Source: Streptomyces capitiformicae (lineage in GTDB: Bacteria > Actinomycetota > Actinomycetes > Streptomycetales > Streptomycetaceae). Taken from it: a DNA stretch of 64,000 bases. The stretch is taken from NCBI RefSeq assembly GCF_002214185.1, contig NZ_CP022161.1, forward strand, positions 10,485,486 to 10,549,485. The letters are read 5' to 3'. Shown here one piece after another: positions 1 to 9,089 of the stretch; position 1 is the stretch's first letter; the number at the start of each line of letters is the position of its first letter. Under the pieces are notes generated by a model that searched no databases, was not told the origin of the DNA, and saw only the letters and a program-made list of their open reading frames with translations. A program made the position numbers and the translations under genes.

Positions 1-831
1 GCACCGGTCGCGGAACTGGGCCGTGCCGACCTGGTCGCCGCCATGACCGGCGAGGCGGCGGCCGACCGGCGCGAGGAACGGGCCGCCACCCTCGACCCCG
101 GCGCCACGGCCGCACTGAGCGTCCGCGCGTTGGGGGGCGACGGGTATGACGACGTCAGCTTCCAGGTCGGGGCCGGCGAGATCGTCGGCCTCGCGGGCGC
201 CGCCGGCAGCGGGCGCACCGAGGTCGCCGAGACCGTCGTAGGGCTGCGGGCGGCAACGGCGGGCGACGTGGAGATCGCCGGGTCGCGGCCTCGGCCGGGC
301 AGTGTGCCCGCGGCGCTCGCCGCCGGCGCCGGGTTCGTCCCCCAGGACCGGCACCACCAGGGCTTCGTTCCCGACATGTCGATCGCGGACAACGCCACAC
401 TGTCCATCCCGAAGCGGCTGGGCCCCAAGGGGTTCCTGAACCGCAGCCGCCGGGACCGGCTGGCCGAGGGCCTGATCGACAACCTCGCGATCAAGACTCC
501 CGGTCCCGATCTGCCCGTCTCCGCCCTGTCCGGAGGCAACCAGCAGAAGGTCGTCATGGCCCGTGCCCTCGCCGACGACCCACGGCTGCTGGTCCTGATC
601 AACCCGACCGCGGGCGTGGACGTGCGCTCCAAGGAGTTCCTCCTCGACAAGGTCGAGGAGACCGCGGAAACCGGCACAGGAGTGCTCATCGCCTCCGACG
701 AACTCGACGACCTGCGCATGTGCGACCGGGTCCTGGTGATGTTCCAGGGCCGTGTGACCTCGGAGATCGCCCGCGGCTGGCACGACCACGACCTCGTGGC
801 CGCGATGGAAGGAGTGGACCTGCATGCCTGA
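1..831 (+). CDS. Sugar ABC transporter ATP-binding protein (RbsA/MglA type), 5' end cut by window
   Basis: Energises uptake of a monosaccharide together with the permease that follows. The frame is open from base 1, so the ATG at 43 is internal: the first residues visible match the end of the first nucleotide-binding domain. The rest is the second domain, with a GxAGSGRTE P-loop variant near residue 55, the signature LSGGNQQK near residue 180 and a switch region near residue 210. The Walker B segment reads LLVLINPTAGVDV, so the usual Asp-Glu pair is Ile-Asn; the second domain of such transporters may be degenerate. The stop overlaps the permease start by 8 bases. Family assignment is firm. 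The substrate is inferred from the L-fuconate genes downstream. Confidence 0.9.
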   Translation, partial: APVAELGRADLVAAMTGEAAADRREERAATLDPGATAALSVRALGGDGYDDVSFQVGAGEIVGLAGAAGSGRTEVAETVVGLRAATAGDVEIAGSRPRPGSVPAALAAGAGFVPQDRHHQGFVPDMSIADNATLSIPKRLGPKGFLNRSRRDRLAEGLIDNLAIKTPGPDLPVSALSGGNQQKVVMARALADDPRLLVLINPTAGVDVRSKEFLLDKVEETAETGTGVLIASDELDDLRMCDRVLVMFQGRVTSEIARGWHDHDLVAAMEGVDLHA

Positions 832-1867
832 AACCGTCCTCGCGGACACCGCCGCGGTCAAGGGCACGGAGCCGGAGCGGAGGCGGACCGCACTGCTCGG
901 CGGCCGGATACCCCTGGCCCGGCTGCGCGACCTCGCGCTCGTCCCGGCCATCGTGGTCATCGCGATCGTCGGACAGATCGTCAACCCGGTCTTCCTGCAG
1001 GCCGACAACCTCATCAACGTCCTGCAGACCATGTCCGAGATCGCCCTGCTGGTCCTCGCCCAGACGATGGTCCTGATCGTCAAGAAGATGGACCTGTCGC
1101 TGGAGTCCACCATGGGGCTCGCGCCCGGCGTCGCGGCCTGGCTGGTGGTGCCGGTCGGCGCGGGCCACGGACTCGGACTGCTCTCCGGCGCCTGGGCCAT
1201 CCCCGTCACCCTCGCCGTGGGCGCCCTCGTAGGCGTGATCAACGCCCTGCTGATCATCCGCTTCGGCCTCAACGGCTTCATCGTCACCCTCGGCATGCTG
1301 ATCGTGCTGCGCGGTGTCCTCACGGGCATCTCCGGCGGCCAGACCTTCTTCCAGCTGCCGCCGTCGATGCTCTACCTCGGCACCGCACAGTGGTTCGGTA
1401 TGCCCGCGTCCATCTGGATCTGCCTGGTGCTGTTCGCCGTCGCGATCGTGGTGCTCGGCTGGACCAGCTTCGGCCGCTCGCTGTACGCCATCGGCGGCAA
1501 CGTCGACGCCGCGAAGGCGGCCGGCATCCGCACCGACCGGGTGCTGTGGATCGTCATCGTCACCGGCAGCGTGCTCGCCGCCCTCGCCGGACTGATGCTC
1601 TCCGGACGCCTCGCCTCCGTCGCCTCGGCGCAGGGCAACGGCTACATCTTCACCGTCTTCGCCGCCGCCGTCATCGGAGGGATCAGCCTCAACGGCGGTA
1701 AAGGCACCATGTTCGGGGCGTTCAGCGGCATCCTGCTGCTGTTCATGATCCAGAACGTGCTCACCCTCGCCGGCGTCCCCGCGCAGTGGATCGGCGCCCT
1801 CAACGGCCTGATCATCCTGGTCGCGCTCACCATCTCGCGCATCACGGGCGGCAAGGTCCAGGAGTGA
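824..1867 (+). CDS. Sugar ABC transporter permease (RbsC family)
   Basis: A 347-residue inner-membrane permease, the usual length for the RbsC/XylH/AraH family. It has a soluble N-terminus of about 35 residues and then roughly eight to ten hydrophobic segments. The conserved cytoplasmic loop around [19 protein letters not shown], near residue 225, and the [11 protein letters not shown] motif near residue 285 are diagnostic. The ATG lies inside the last codons of the ATPase gene (8-base overlap), so translation is probably coupled. No periplasmic binding-protein gene is visible; it may lie upstream of the window. The substrate is not readable from the sequence; context suggests L-fucose, L-rhamnose or a related sugar. 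Confidence 0.93.
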   Translation: MPETVLADTAAVKGTEPERRRTALLGGRIPLARLRDLALVPAIVVIAIVGQIVNPVFLQADNLINVLQTMSEIALLVLAQTMVLIVKKMDLSLESTMGLAPGVAAWLVVPVGAGHGLGLLSGAWAIPVTLAVGALVGVINALLIIRFGLNGFIVTLGMLIVLRGVLTGISGGQTFFQLPPSMLYLGTAQWFGMPASIWICLVLFAVAIVVLGWTSFGRSLYAIGGNVDAAKAAGIRTDRVLWIVIVTGSVLAALAGLMLSGRLASVASAQGNGYIFTVFAAAVIGGISLNGGKGTMFGAFSGILLLFMIQNVLTLAGVPAQWIGALNGLIILVALTISRITGGKVQE

Positions 1868-1968
1868 ACCGGGCGGCCGTCCGGGCCGCCCGACACCCTC
1901 CGCAGCACGCCACATCTCGTCGCAAGGGGTCGTATCGCTCGCCCCTGCACCTCACAGGAGTTGCCGCC

Positions 1969-3303
1969 ATGTCATCCGCCCTGTCCGCTTCCCCGGCCGC
2001 TGCCCGCATCACCGCCCTCGACGTGCTGGACGTGCGTTTCCCGACCTCCGAGCACCTGGACGGGTCGGACGCGATGAACCCAGAACCCGACTACTCCGCC
2101 GCCTACGTCGTCCTGCGCACCGACGCCGGCGACGGTCTGGAGGGCCACGCCCTGGCCTTCACCACCGGCCGCGGCAACGATGTCCAGGCCTCCGCCATCG
2201 CCGCCCTCGCCCCGTACGTGGTGGGCCGCTCGGTCGAAGAAGTCTGCGGTGATCTCGGCGCGTTCTCCCGCTCCCTCGTCCACGACCCCCAACTGCGCTG
2301 GCTGGGACCGGAGAAGGGCGCCATCCACATGGCCACGGGCGCGGTCGTCAACGCCGCCTGGGACCTGGCCGCCAAGCGGGCAGGCAAGCCCGTGTGGCGC
2401 TTCCTCGGCGAGATGTCGCCCGAGGACCTGGTCGCCCAGGTCGACTTCCGCTGGCTGTCCGACGCCCTCACCCCCGAGGAGGCACTGGAGATCCTGCGCC
2501 GTGCCGAACCCGGCCGCGAACAGCGCATCGGCCACCTGCTCGACCGGGGCTACCCCGCCTACACCACCACCCCCGGCTGGCTCGGCTACTCCGACGAGAA
2601 GCTGGCCCGCCTCGCCCGCGAGGCCGTCGCCGACGGCTTCACGCAGATCAAGCTCAAGGTCGGCGCGGACCTGGAGGACGACGTACGGCGCATGCGCACC
2701 GCCCGCGAGACCGTCGGGGACGGCATCCGCATCGCGGTGGACGCCAACCAGAGGTGGGACGTCCAGCCCGCGATCGACTGGATGAGCGCGCTGGCCCCCT
2801 ACCAGCCGTACTGGATCGAGGAGCCCACCTCACCCGACGACATCCTCGGTCACGCCGCCGTGCGCAAGGCCGTCAGCCCCATCAAGGTCGCCACCGGCGA
2901 GCACATCGCCAACCGGGTCGTCTTCAAGCAGCTCCTGCAGGCCGGCGCGGTGGACATCGTGCAGATCGACTCCGCGCGGGTCGGCGGCGTCAACGAGAAC
3001 ATCGCGATCCTGCTGCTCGCCGCGAAGTTCGGCGTGCCGGTCTGCCCGCACGCGGGCGGCGTCGGCCTGTGCGAGATGGTCCAGCACCTGTCGATGTTCG
3101 ACTACGTCGCCGTATCCGGCACGACCGAGGACCGCGTCATCGAGTACGTCGACCACCTGCACGAGCACTTCATCGACCCGGTGCGCATCGCCGACGGCCA
3201 CTACCTGGCGCCGACCGTTCCCGGGCTGAGCGCGCAGATGCACCCCGAGTCCCTCAAGGAGTACGCCTACCCCGACGGCCCCGTCTGGACCGCTCGTGTC
3301 TGA
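1969..3303 (+). CDS. L-fuconate dehydratase-like enolase superfamily enzyme
   Basis: A 444-residue member of the mandelate-racemase/enolase superfamily, most like L-fuconate dehydratase, which converts L-fuconate to 2-keto-3-deoxy-L-fuconate. The KxK catalytic motif (IKLKVG), the metal ligands in VDANQRW, WIEEPT and ATGEH, and the general-base His in PHAGG appear in the expected order. The long insert with DFRWLSDA is typical of the fuconate branch. The start at 1969 has a good AGGAG site 9 bases upstream; an upstream in-frame extension has no such site. The gene is 101 bp after the permease and overlaps the next gene by 8 bases. The fuconate assignment is by family recognition. A galactonate- or rhamnonate-type substrate is less likely. 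Confidence 0.85.
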   Translation: MSSALSASPAAARITALDVLDVRFPTSEHLDGSDAMNPEPDYSAAYVVLRTDAGDGLEGHALAFTTGRGNDVQASAIAALAPYVVGRSVEEVCGDLGAFSRSLVHDPQLRWLGPEKGAIHMATGAVVNAAWDLAAKRAGKPVWRFLGEMSPEDLVAQVDFRWLSDALTPEEALEILRRAEPGREQRIGHLLDRGYPAYTTTPGWLGYSDEKLARLAREAVADGFTQIKLKVGADLEDDVRRMRTARETVGDGIRIAVDANQRWDVQPAIDWMSALAPYQPYWIEEPTSPDDILGHAAVRKAVSPIKVATGEHIANRVVFKQLLQAGAVDIVQIDSARVGGVNENIAILLLAAKFGVPVCPHAGGVGLCEMVQHLSMFDYVAVSGTTEDRVIEYVDHLHEHFIDPVRIADGHYLAPTVPGLSAQMHPESLKEYAYPDGPVWTARV

Positions 3304-4198
3304 CACGCAGGCCCTCGTCGACGCCCACCACCACGTGTGGGACCTGGACGTCCGGCCGCAGCCCTGGCTGGACGAACCGGGCCACGAGCCGATCCGCCGC
3401 AGTTTCGGCTCGCACGCGCTGCGATCGGAAGCGACCCGGCCGATCGCCGGACGGCGACTGACGAGCACGGTGGTCGTCCAGTGCATCGCCTCCGTGCCCG
3501 AGACCCGGGACCTCCTCGCCCTGGCCGACAGCGACCCGCTGATCGGTGCCGTTGTCGGCTGGGCGGACCTGACGTCCCCCGCGATCGGCGACGAACTCGA
3601 CGACCTGCGGACCGGGCCCGCGGGCCGGTACCTGCGGGCCGTACGGCACGTCGTACAGGGCGAGTCGGACCCGCACTGGCTCGGGCGGCCCGACGTCGAG
3701 CGCGGGTTGCGAGCGGTCGGGGAACGCGGGCTCGGATACGACGTGCTGATCCGCAGCCACCAGCTCCCGCAGGCGATCCGCCTCGCGGACCGGCTCCCCG
3801 AGCTGCCGCTCGTCCTGGACCATGCCGGCAAGCCCCCCATCGCGCGGCGGGAACTGACCGACTGGGCACAGCAGTTGCGGACACTGGCCCGGCATCCCCA
3901 GGTCCGCTGCAAGGTGTCGGGTCTCGTCACAGAGGCCGACCACGAGAAGTGGACCGTCGACGACATCCGCCCGGTATGGGACGTCCTGCTCTCCGCCTTC
4001 GGTCCCGACCGGCTGATGTTCGGCTCCGACTGGCCGGTCTGCGTCCTCGCCGGCGGCTGGAACCGCTGGGCCGCCACCGTCGAGGAACTCCTGGACGGCT
4101 GCTCCGGCACCGAGATCCACGCGGTGCTCGCCGGCACCGCGACCGCCTTCTACCACCTGACCCCTGCCCCGACGAAGGAGGGGACGCCGTGCTCCTGA
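3296..4198 (+). CDS. Amidohydrolase-2 family sugar lactonase (L-fucono-lactonase-like)
   Basis: A 300-residue TIM-barrel metal hydrolase. The N-terminal metal motif is DAHHHVWD, the mid-barrel strand [11 protein letters not shown] supplies a metal-binding His, and the C-terminal FGSDWPV gives the catalytic Asp. This branch includes L-fucono-1,5-lactonase and L-rhamnono-lactonase, which open the lactone made by sugar dehydrogenases. The GTG start overlaps the dehydratase stop by 8 bases, and the next gene begins 10 bases before this gene's stop. Order and overlaps place it in one pathway: lactone opening followed by dehydration. The exact sugar is inferred. Confidence 0.83.
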   Translation: MSDTQALVDAHHHVWDLDVRPQPWLDEPGHEPIRRSFGSHALRSEATRPIAGRRLTSTVVVQCIASVPETRDLLALADSDPLIGAVVGWADLTSPAIGDELDDLRTGPAGRYLRAVRHVVQGESDPHWLGRPDVERGLRAVGERGLGYDVLIRSHQLPQAIRLADRLPELPLVLDHAGKPPIARRELTDWAQQLRTLARHPQVRCKVSGLVTEADHEKWTVDDIRPVWDVLLSAFGPDRLMFGSDWPVCVLAGGWNRWAATVEELLDGCSGTEIHAVLAGTATAFYHLTPAPTKEGTPCS

Positions 4199-4626
4199 CC
4201 GAACTGCTGCACCCCGGGATCCTCGAATCCCTGGCCGGCGCCGGCCACGGCGCCCGTGTGCTGCTGGCCGACGGCCACTACCCCGCGAGCACCGCCACCG
4301 GCGAGCGTGCCCGGACCGTCCACCTCAACCTGGCCCCCGGCCTGCTGGACGTCACCACCGTGCTCGACGTCCTGCTGCGCGCCCTGCCCGTCGAGGCGGC
4401 CCATGTGATGGTGCCGCCCGAGGGCGAACCGGAGCCGCCCGCCATCGCCGAGTACCGCTCGATGCTGGCGCCCGTCCCGGTCGACACGCTCGGCCGCTTC
4501 GAGTTCTACGACGCCGCCCGCTCGCCCGACCTGGCACTGGCCATTGTCACCGCCGACACCCGGACCTACGCCAACCTGCTGCTGACCATCGGCGTCCGCG
4601 CTGAAGGGACCCTGACAACACGATGA
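4189..4626 (+). CDS. RbsD/FucU family sugar mutarotase
   Basis: A 145-residue protein of the RbsD/FucU mutarotase family, which interconverts alpha and beta anomers of pyranoses such as L-fucose or D-ribose. Recognisable features are LLHPGILESLAGAGHG at the N-terminus, LLADGHYP with the catalytic His, and the C-terminal RTYANLLLTIGV segment. The GTG at 4189 has an AAGGAGGGG site just upstream and overlaps the lactonase stop. A longer in-frame reading upstream is only antisense-like filler. In an L-fucose operon it would act as fucose mutarotase. The stop overlaps the next start as ATGA. Confidence 0.86.
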   Translation: MLLTELLHPGILESLAGAGHGARVLLADGHYPASTATGERARTVHLNLAPGLLDVTTVLDVLLRALPVEAAHVMVPPEGEPEPPAIAEYRSMLAPVPVDTLGRFEFYDAARSPDLALAIVTADTRTYANLLLTIGVRAEGTLTTR

Positions 4627-4724
4627 CACTCGCCGTCCGTTACACAGCCGCTCGTACCTTGGACACGGCTGCCGTACTCAGTGCGCGGCCCGGTCCGGGT
4701 CCCGGCCCAACACCGAATGGCTGA
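4623..4724 (+). pseudogene. N-terminal stub of a medium-chain alcohol dehydrogenase-like gene
   Basis: An ATGA-coupled start immediately after the mutarotase opens a frame of only 33 residues (MTLAVRYTAARTLDT...PGPGPG, then a stop). The opening and the PGPG turn resemble the first strand and loop of zinc-dependent alcohol or sorbitol dehydrogenases, which fits a sugar operon. The frame runs into the body of an unrelated oxidoreductase and terminates, so only the first 25 or so residues are original. Assignment from so short a piece is tentative. Confidence 0.45.
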
Positions 4725-5191
4725 CCGGCAGCGGCCTCACCCTCGAAGACGGGCTGGTCTGCGACGAGTTCTGCGCCGCCGCGCCCGGTGTCTACGGCGC
4801 AGGTGACGTGGCCCGCTGGCACAACCCGCTCTTCGACACGTCGATGCGCATCGAGCACCGCACGAACGCCGCCGAGCAGGGCATGGCCGCCGCCCGCAAC
4901 CTCCTGGGCGCCCAACGGCCGTTCGCACCCGTCCCCTACTTCTGGTCCGACCAGTACGACCTGAAGATCCGCGCCTACGGCTACCTGCGCGGCCACGACG
5001 AGATGCGGATCGCCGAAGGAAGCCTTAAAGAACGCAAGTTCACCGCCATCTACCGCACCGGCGACCGCCTCACCGGCGTCCTGTCCATCGGCATGCCACC
5101 CAAGAGCACCCTGGCCTGGCGGCAATCCATCGCCCTGCGCGCCCGCTGGCAGGACGCCGTACCCACATCGTCCACAGGAGTGGCAGCATGA
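4690..5191 (+). pseudogene. C-terminal fragment of a FAD/NAD ferredoxin-reductase-type oxidoreductase
   Basis: Reads in the frame beginning near 4682: RPNTEWLTGSGLTLEDGLVC, then the FAD-binding YGAGDVARW motif, then the dimerisation domain with YFWSDQYDLKIRAYGYLRG. This is the last 165 residues or so of a roughly 400-residue Rieske/ferredoxin reductase. The Rossmann N-terminal half is missing and replaced by the dehydrogenase stub, so the reading is a deletion scar. The TGA at 5189 overlaps the SDR start at 5188, which suggests the intact gene was once coupled to the SDR. Confidence 0.8.
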
Positions 5192-5949
5192 ACAGCGAAT
5201 TCGAGGAACGAGGCGTCGTCGTCACCGGCGCCGGGTCCGGCATCGGACGCGCCGCCGCGCTGCGGTTCGCGAGCCTGGGAGCCGGGGTTCTCATCGCGGA
5301 CATCAACCCGGTCGGCGCCGCGGCCGTCGCCAAGCAGATCGAGGCGAGCGGCGGCAGCGCCCGCACGGTCATCGGCGACCTGAGCGACCAGCGCACGGTC
5401 GACGAGGTGATCACCACCGCGGTCGAGTCCTTCGGCCACCTCAGCGTGCTCGTCAACAACGCCGGGATCATGGACAGCATGACCGCCACCGCCGAGGTGA
5501 GCGACGCCGAATGGGAACGGGTCATACGAATCAACCTCACCGCTCCGTTCCTGCTCACCCGCGCCGCCCTGCCCCACCTGCTGGCCCGCGGCAACGGCGC
5601 CATCGTCAACACGGCCTCGGAGGCAGCCCTGCGCGGCAGCGCCGCCGGCACCGCGTACACCGTCTCCAAACACGGCATCATCGGCCTGACGAAGTCGACC
5701 GCGGTCATGTACCGGGAACGCGGCATCCGCGTCAACGCCGTCGCCCCCGGCGACACCCAAACCTCCATCACCGACACGGTCACCTTCGACGGCGACGGCG
5801 CCTCGATCATGGGCCGCTACCGGGAGAACGTGGGCCGCGTGGCCGCGGCGGAGGAAGTCGCCGCGGCCATCGTGTTCCTCGCCTCCGACGCGGCGAGCAA
5901 CATCAGCGGCGCCGTGCTCCCCGTCGACAACGGCTGGTCGGCCGTCTGA
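5188..5949 (+). CDS. SDR family NAD(P)-dependent oxidoreductase
   Basis: A 253-residue classical short-chain dehydrogenase. The cofactor loop TGAGSGIG is at residues 12-19, NNAG is near 90, and the catalytic Ser with YTVSK lies near 140-158. The C-terminus is PVDNGWSAV. An ACAGGAG site precedes the ATG, which overlaps the stop of the broken reductase. In this setting it could oxidise L-fucose or 2-keto-3-deoxy-L-fuconate, or serve the lost reductase's pathway. SDR substrates cannot be told from sequence alone. Confidence 0.88.
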   Translation: MNSEFEERGVVVTGAGSGIGRAAALRFASLGAGVLIADINPVGAAAVAKQIEASGGSARTVIGDLSDQRTVDEVITTAVESFGHLSVLVNNAGIMDSMTATAEVSDAEWERVIRINLTAPFLLTRAALPHLLARGNGAIVNTASEAALRGSAAGTAYTVSKHGIIGLTKSTAVMYRERGIRVNAVAPGDTQTSITDTVTFDGDGASIMGRYRENVGRVAAAEEVAAAIVFLASDAASNISGAVLPVDNGWSAV

Positions 5950-5965
5950 CCCAGCCACCCATGCG

Positions 5966-6277
5966 GTGCCCGGCCCACACATCGGGGCCGGACACATCTG
6001 CCACTTCGACATCCACCTGCTCAACCCCACCACCGTGATCTACTTCGCCGCGCTGGTGCTCGGCAGCCGGGCCTCGGACGCCGTGTCCCCCCGGGAACAG
6101 GGGGTGCTCGTGCTCGCAGCCTTCATCGCCTCGGCCAGCCGGCAGGTACTGATCGCCTCCGGCGGCGCGTTGCTCGGCCGGCCGCTGACAGGCCGGCGCG
6201 GACGGCTGGTGACGGCCCTCGCGTCCAGCGCGGTGATCATGGCGCTGGCGGTACGGATGGTGATGTCCCCGACCTGA
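5966..6277 (+). pseudogene. C-terminal remnant of a LysE/RhtB-type exporter
   Basis: From about base 6019 the frame encodes LLNPTTVIYFAALVLG, then two further hydrophobic helices, matching the second half of LysE-family amino-acid exporters (about 200 residues when intact). Only about 85 residues remain. The first helices, including the DxPG-type motif region, are absent. The GTG at 5966 is merely the first start in the open frame. Nothing suggests a functional exporter. Confidence 0.6.
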
Positions 6278-6361
6278 CGAGGACACAGGGAACCGGGCCG
6301 CCGGCGTGGTGGACCTTTCTACACAGCAGTCATACGCGACAAAGACGATGGGACGAATTCC

Positions 6362-6811
6362 ATGCCTCTTGAGGGCGAGTACGAAGCCAGTCCGACCCAA
6401 TTCGTGCGTGATCAGGTTGAGTTGTACGAGAAGTCCGGCGGCACCGAGGGAACGACCTTGCTCGACACCGGCAGGCCGGTTGTCCTGCTCACCACCCGGG
6501 GCGCCCGGAGCGGCAAGCTCCGCAGGACTCCCCTCATGCGGGTGGAGCACGACGGCCTGTACGCGGTGGTCGCCTCGCTGGGCGGCGCGCCCAAGCATCC
6601 GGCCTGGTACTTCAACATCCTCGCCGATCCGCGCGTCGACATCCAGGACGGACCGGTGCGCCAGGACATGGTCGCCCGTGAGGTGACGGGCGAGGAGAAG
6701 GCCCTGTGGTGGAAGCGGGCGGTCGCCACGGCTCCCGAGTACGCCGAGTACCAGAAGAAGACCGACCGCGAGATCCCCGTGTTCGTCCTCGAACCGCCCG
6801 CCGGAAACTGA
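6362..6811 (+). CDS. Nitroreductase/deazaflavin (F420)-dependent oxidoreductase family protein
   Basis: A 149-residue split-beta-barrel protein of the Ddn family, which in actinobacteria uses F420H2 to reduce quinones or nitro compounds. Typical are [20 protein letters not shown] (residues 40-59, cofactor phosphate binding), [17 protein letters not shown], and a Tyr-rich C-terminal helix before PVFVLEP. Length is standard. The gene stands alone on the plus strand with no obvious partner. The family is confident, the substrate unknown. Confidence 0.87.
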   Translation: MPLEGEYEASPTQFVRDQVELYEKSGGTEGTTLLDTGRPVVLLTTRGARSGKLRRTPLMRVEHDGLYAVVASLGGAPKHPAWYFNILADPRVDIQDGPVRQDMVAREVTGEEKALWWKRAVATAPEYAEYQKKTDREIPVFVLEPPAGN

Positions 6812-7146
6812 TCCGCATCGGACGGAGAAACAATCCGGCGCCCGGTGGAATGAACTCCTCCCCTCCGAGCACCCGCTGATCGGCCCACCAGACCTCGAAT
6901 TCGGCCTCGGTTCCTTGGCCTGGCCGGCGTTCCGCGACCGTCGGCAGAAGCAGAACACCGACGAACCCTCCGACCGGAAGACCGATGTCGACGAAGATCC
7001 CGATCGCACCCGGTCTCGGGACTGCCGTCACCGTCCCGCGGAACCTTTGCCCGAACCGCAGGCCGCGACGGATTCGAGTCCACTCTCCGCTTCACCTACT
7101 GATCTCACGAACGGCCCTTCCAGGCCCCGTGGAAAGGCAGAACCTC
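6812..7146 (+). other. Intergenic stretch before the NADP-dependent reductase
   Basis: No gene is supported here. An in-frame upstream extension of the next gene starts at 6985 but reads as basic, Pro/Arg-rich filler and lacks family similarity. A purine-rich GGAAAGG about 10 bases before 7147 is the only ribosome-binding candidate. Confidence 0.5.
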
Positions 7147-8052
7147 ATGCGCGCAGTCCGCTATCACGAGTACGGCGGAGTGCAGACCCTCGTGGTCGAG
7201 CAGGTGCCGGAGCCCCGTCCCGGGCCCGGCGAGATCCGTATCCGTGTCGCAGCGGCCGGCGTCAATCCCATCGACTGGAAGTTGCGTTCCGGTGCCGGGC
7301 GCAAAACGCTCCCCATCGACCTGCCCGCGATTCCCGGGCGTGAGGCCGTCGGTGTCGTTGACCAGATGGGTGAGGGCGTGCAGGGGGTGAGCATCGGTGA
7401 CCGTGTCTTCGGGCTGGGCGGCCTCACCGGCGCGACGGCGGAGTCGGCCGTGCTCTCGGCCTGGGCCCACGCGCCCGCCACGTGGACCGACGAGGAGGCC
7501 GCCGGCGCCGCTCTGGCATCCGTGACCGCGATGAGCGGACTGAAGGCACTCGGTCCCCTGCGGGGCCGCACTCTTCTCATCGAGGGCGCCGCCGGAGGCG
7601 TCGGCAGTGCCGCTGTCGAGATAGCGGTGGCTCACGGCGCCACCGTGATCGGGACGGCCAGTGAGCGCAACCACGCCTTCCTCACCTCGCTCGGAGCCGT
7701 TCCCACCACCTACGGCACCGGCCTCGCGCAGCGCCTCACCGCCCTGGCTCCGGACGGAGCCGACGCCGCGCTCGACACCGCGGCTTCCGGTTCCCTGGCC
7801 GACCTCGTCGCGATCGTGGGCGACCCCGCCCGCGTGTCGACGATCGCCGACCACGCCAACGCACATCGCCTGGGCGTGCACCTACCCAACGTGGAGAACG
7901 ACCCCACACTCCTCGCCCAAGCGGGCGAACTCGGCCGACAGGGCCATTACACCCCGCGCATCGAGCGGACATACCCGCTCGAACAGATCGCGGAAGCGCA
8001 CGCATACGCCGAGCGCGGACACACGCAGGGAAAGATCGTGGTCAGCGTGTGA
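7147..8052 (+). CDS. NADP-dependent medium-chain oxidoreductase (zeta-crystallin/quinone reductase type)
   Basis: A 301-residue medium-chain reductase without zinc ligands. The N-terminal GroES-like fold includes PEPRPGPGEIRIRV and AGVNPIDWKLRSG. The nucleotide-binding fold carries EGAAGGVGSAAVEIA near residue 143. The C-terminus is TQGKIVVSV. Such enzymes reduce quinones or enones with NADPH. The ATG at 7147 is chosen because the conserved MRAVRYHEYGG strand starts there. It is monocistronic and not clearly linked to its neighbours. Confidence 0.88.
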   Translation: MRAVRYHEYGGVQTLVVEQVPEPRPGPGEIRIRVAAAGVNPIDWKLRSGAGRKTLPIDLPAIPGREAVGVVDQMGEGVQGVSIGDRVFGLGGLTGATAESAVLSAWAHAPATWTDEEAAGAALASVTAMSGLKALGPLRGRTLLIEGAAGGVGSAAVEIAVAHGATVIGTASERNHAFLTSLGAVPTTYGTGLAQRLTALAPDGADAALDTAASGSLADLVAIVGDPARVSTIADHANAHRLGVHLPNVENDPTLLAQAGELGRQGHYTPRIERTYPLEQIAEAHAYAERGHTQGKIVVSV

Positions 8053-8460
8053 GCAGCTGAGCCTGCCCCACCCCTCGGGGCCCCACCGCTCGGGGCCCTG
8101 CGGCTCGGGATCCTTTGAGGATCTTGGCGGCCCTTGCCGATCCATGATGTTTTTGCAGGTCAAACGGCGCGAGCCATGTCGGCCCCTCTCGACCTTGCCT
8201 GTCTGTTCCTGTCCTTGCGTCCCGAAAGCCTGCAAGAGGGACCAGCTCTGCCGATCCGAAGCCGATCGCGTCAGTTCGGGGAATGGCCTCGCACCCGCCC
8301 CCAGCGGCTTCCCCTTCCGACGCCGAAGAAGCGATGCCCTGCACTCGCAGAGCATCGCCGCCCTGACCGTTTCCCTCCCCCGCGCAGACCCACCCCGGCG
8401 GACGAAGCCGCCCCGGAGGTCGGCCCTGAACGGCTCATGCCGCGCGCCCGAGCACACATT
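8053..8460. other. About 400 bp without a recognisable gene
   Basis: Contains short repeats of CTCGGGGCCC type just after the reductase stop (8073-8112), which could fold into a transcription-stopping structure. Frames across the rest are Pro/Arg/Ser-rich on both strands and match nothing I recognise. Confidence 0.4.
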
Positions 8461-8492
8461 CCTGGTCCCGCAGCAGGAGCTGCGGGACCAGG
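8461..8492 (-). terminator. Perfect hairpin downstream of the LivM remnant
   Basis: A perfect 14-bp inverted repeat (8461-8474 with 8479-8492) around an AGGA loop. No T-tract follows, as is common in streptomycetes. It lies about 60 bp beyond the stop of the minus-strand permease fragment. Confidence 0.7.
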
Positions 8493-8554
8493 CACCGAAT
8501 CCGCGGTCGCCGGGCGAGAACGGGCGGCCGTACGCGAAACTCAGCGGTGAGGTA

Positions 8555-9088
8555 TCACGAGGACGCTCGCCCCGCGACGCGGCGCTGCCACGCGTCGCGC
8601 AGTGCGGGGACGATGCCGCGCGGCAGGAACAGCACGACGAGGATGAGAAGGGCGGCGTACACGGCGTAGTTGAGGATGCTGGGGGCGCTGGCGGGCATGC
8701 CCGGCCTGGAGTCCAGGTCGTTGAGGAACTGCACGATCAGCGTGATCGCGGTGGCGCCCAGGAGCGCGCCCCAAATGGTGCCGAGCCCGCCGACGACGGC
8801 CATCACCAGGAACTGGATGGACAGCAGGACCGGGAACGACCCCGGATTGATGTAGCCGATGAAGAAGGCGTAGATCCCTCCGGCGAGCCCGGCGAACGCG
8901 GCGGCCAGGGTGAACACGGCGAGTTTGTAGCGGGCCACCGGCACTCCGCTGGCGCTCGCCGCAGTCTCGCTGGTGGCCAGCGCGCGCAGGCCGCGGCCGG
9001 CCCGTGAGGCGACGACATTGCGGGCGACCAGGACGGTGAGGGCCACGGCGGCCCACGCCAGGTAGGCGTAGTGGATGTCCTCGCCGAG
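8555..9088 (-). pseudogene. Branched-chain amino-acid-type ABC permease LivM, C-terminal part
   Basis: About 178 residues of a LivM-type permease: GRGLRALATSETAASASGVP (cytoplasmic coupling loop), then AFAGLAGGIYAFFIGYINP and VVGGLGTIWGALLGA. A complete LivM has about 300 or more residues. Here the frame meets a stop at 9089-9091, exactly where ISL3-family transposase sequence begins on the other strand. The gene was therefore cut by the mobile element or a later deletion. It may have belonged to the same minus-strand operon as the RraA genes beyond the element. Confidence 0.78.
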
Positions 9089-9089
9089 T

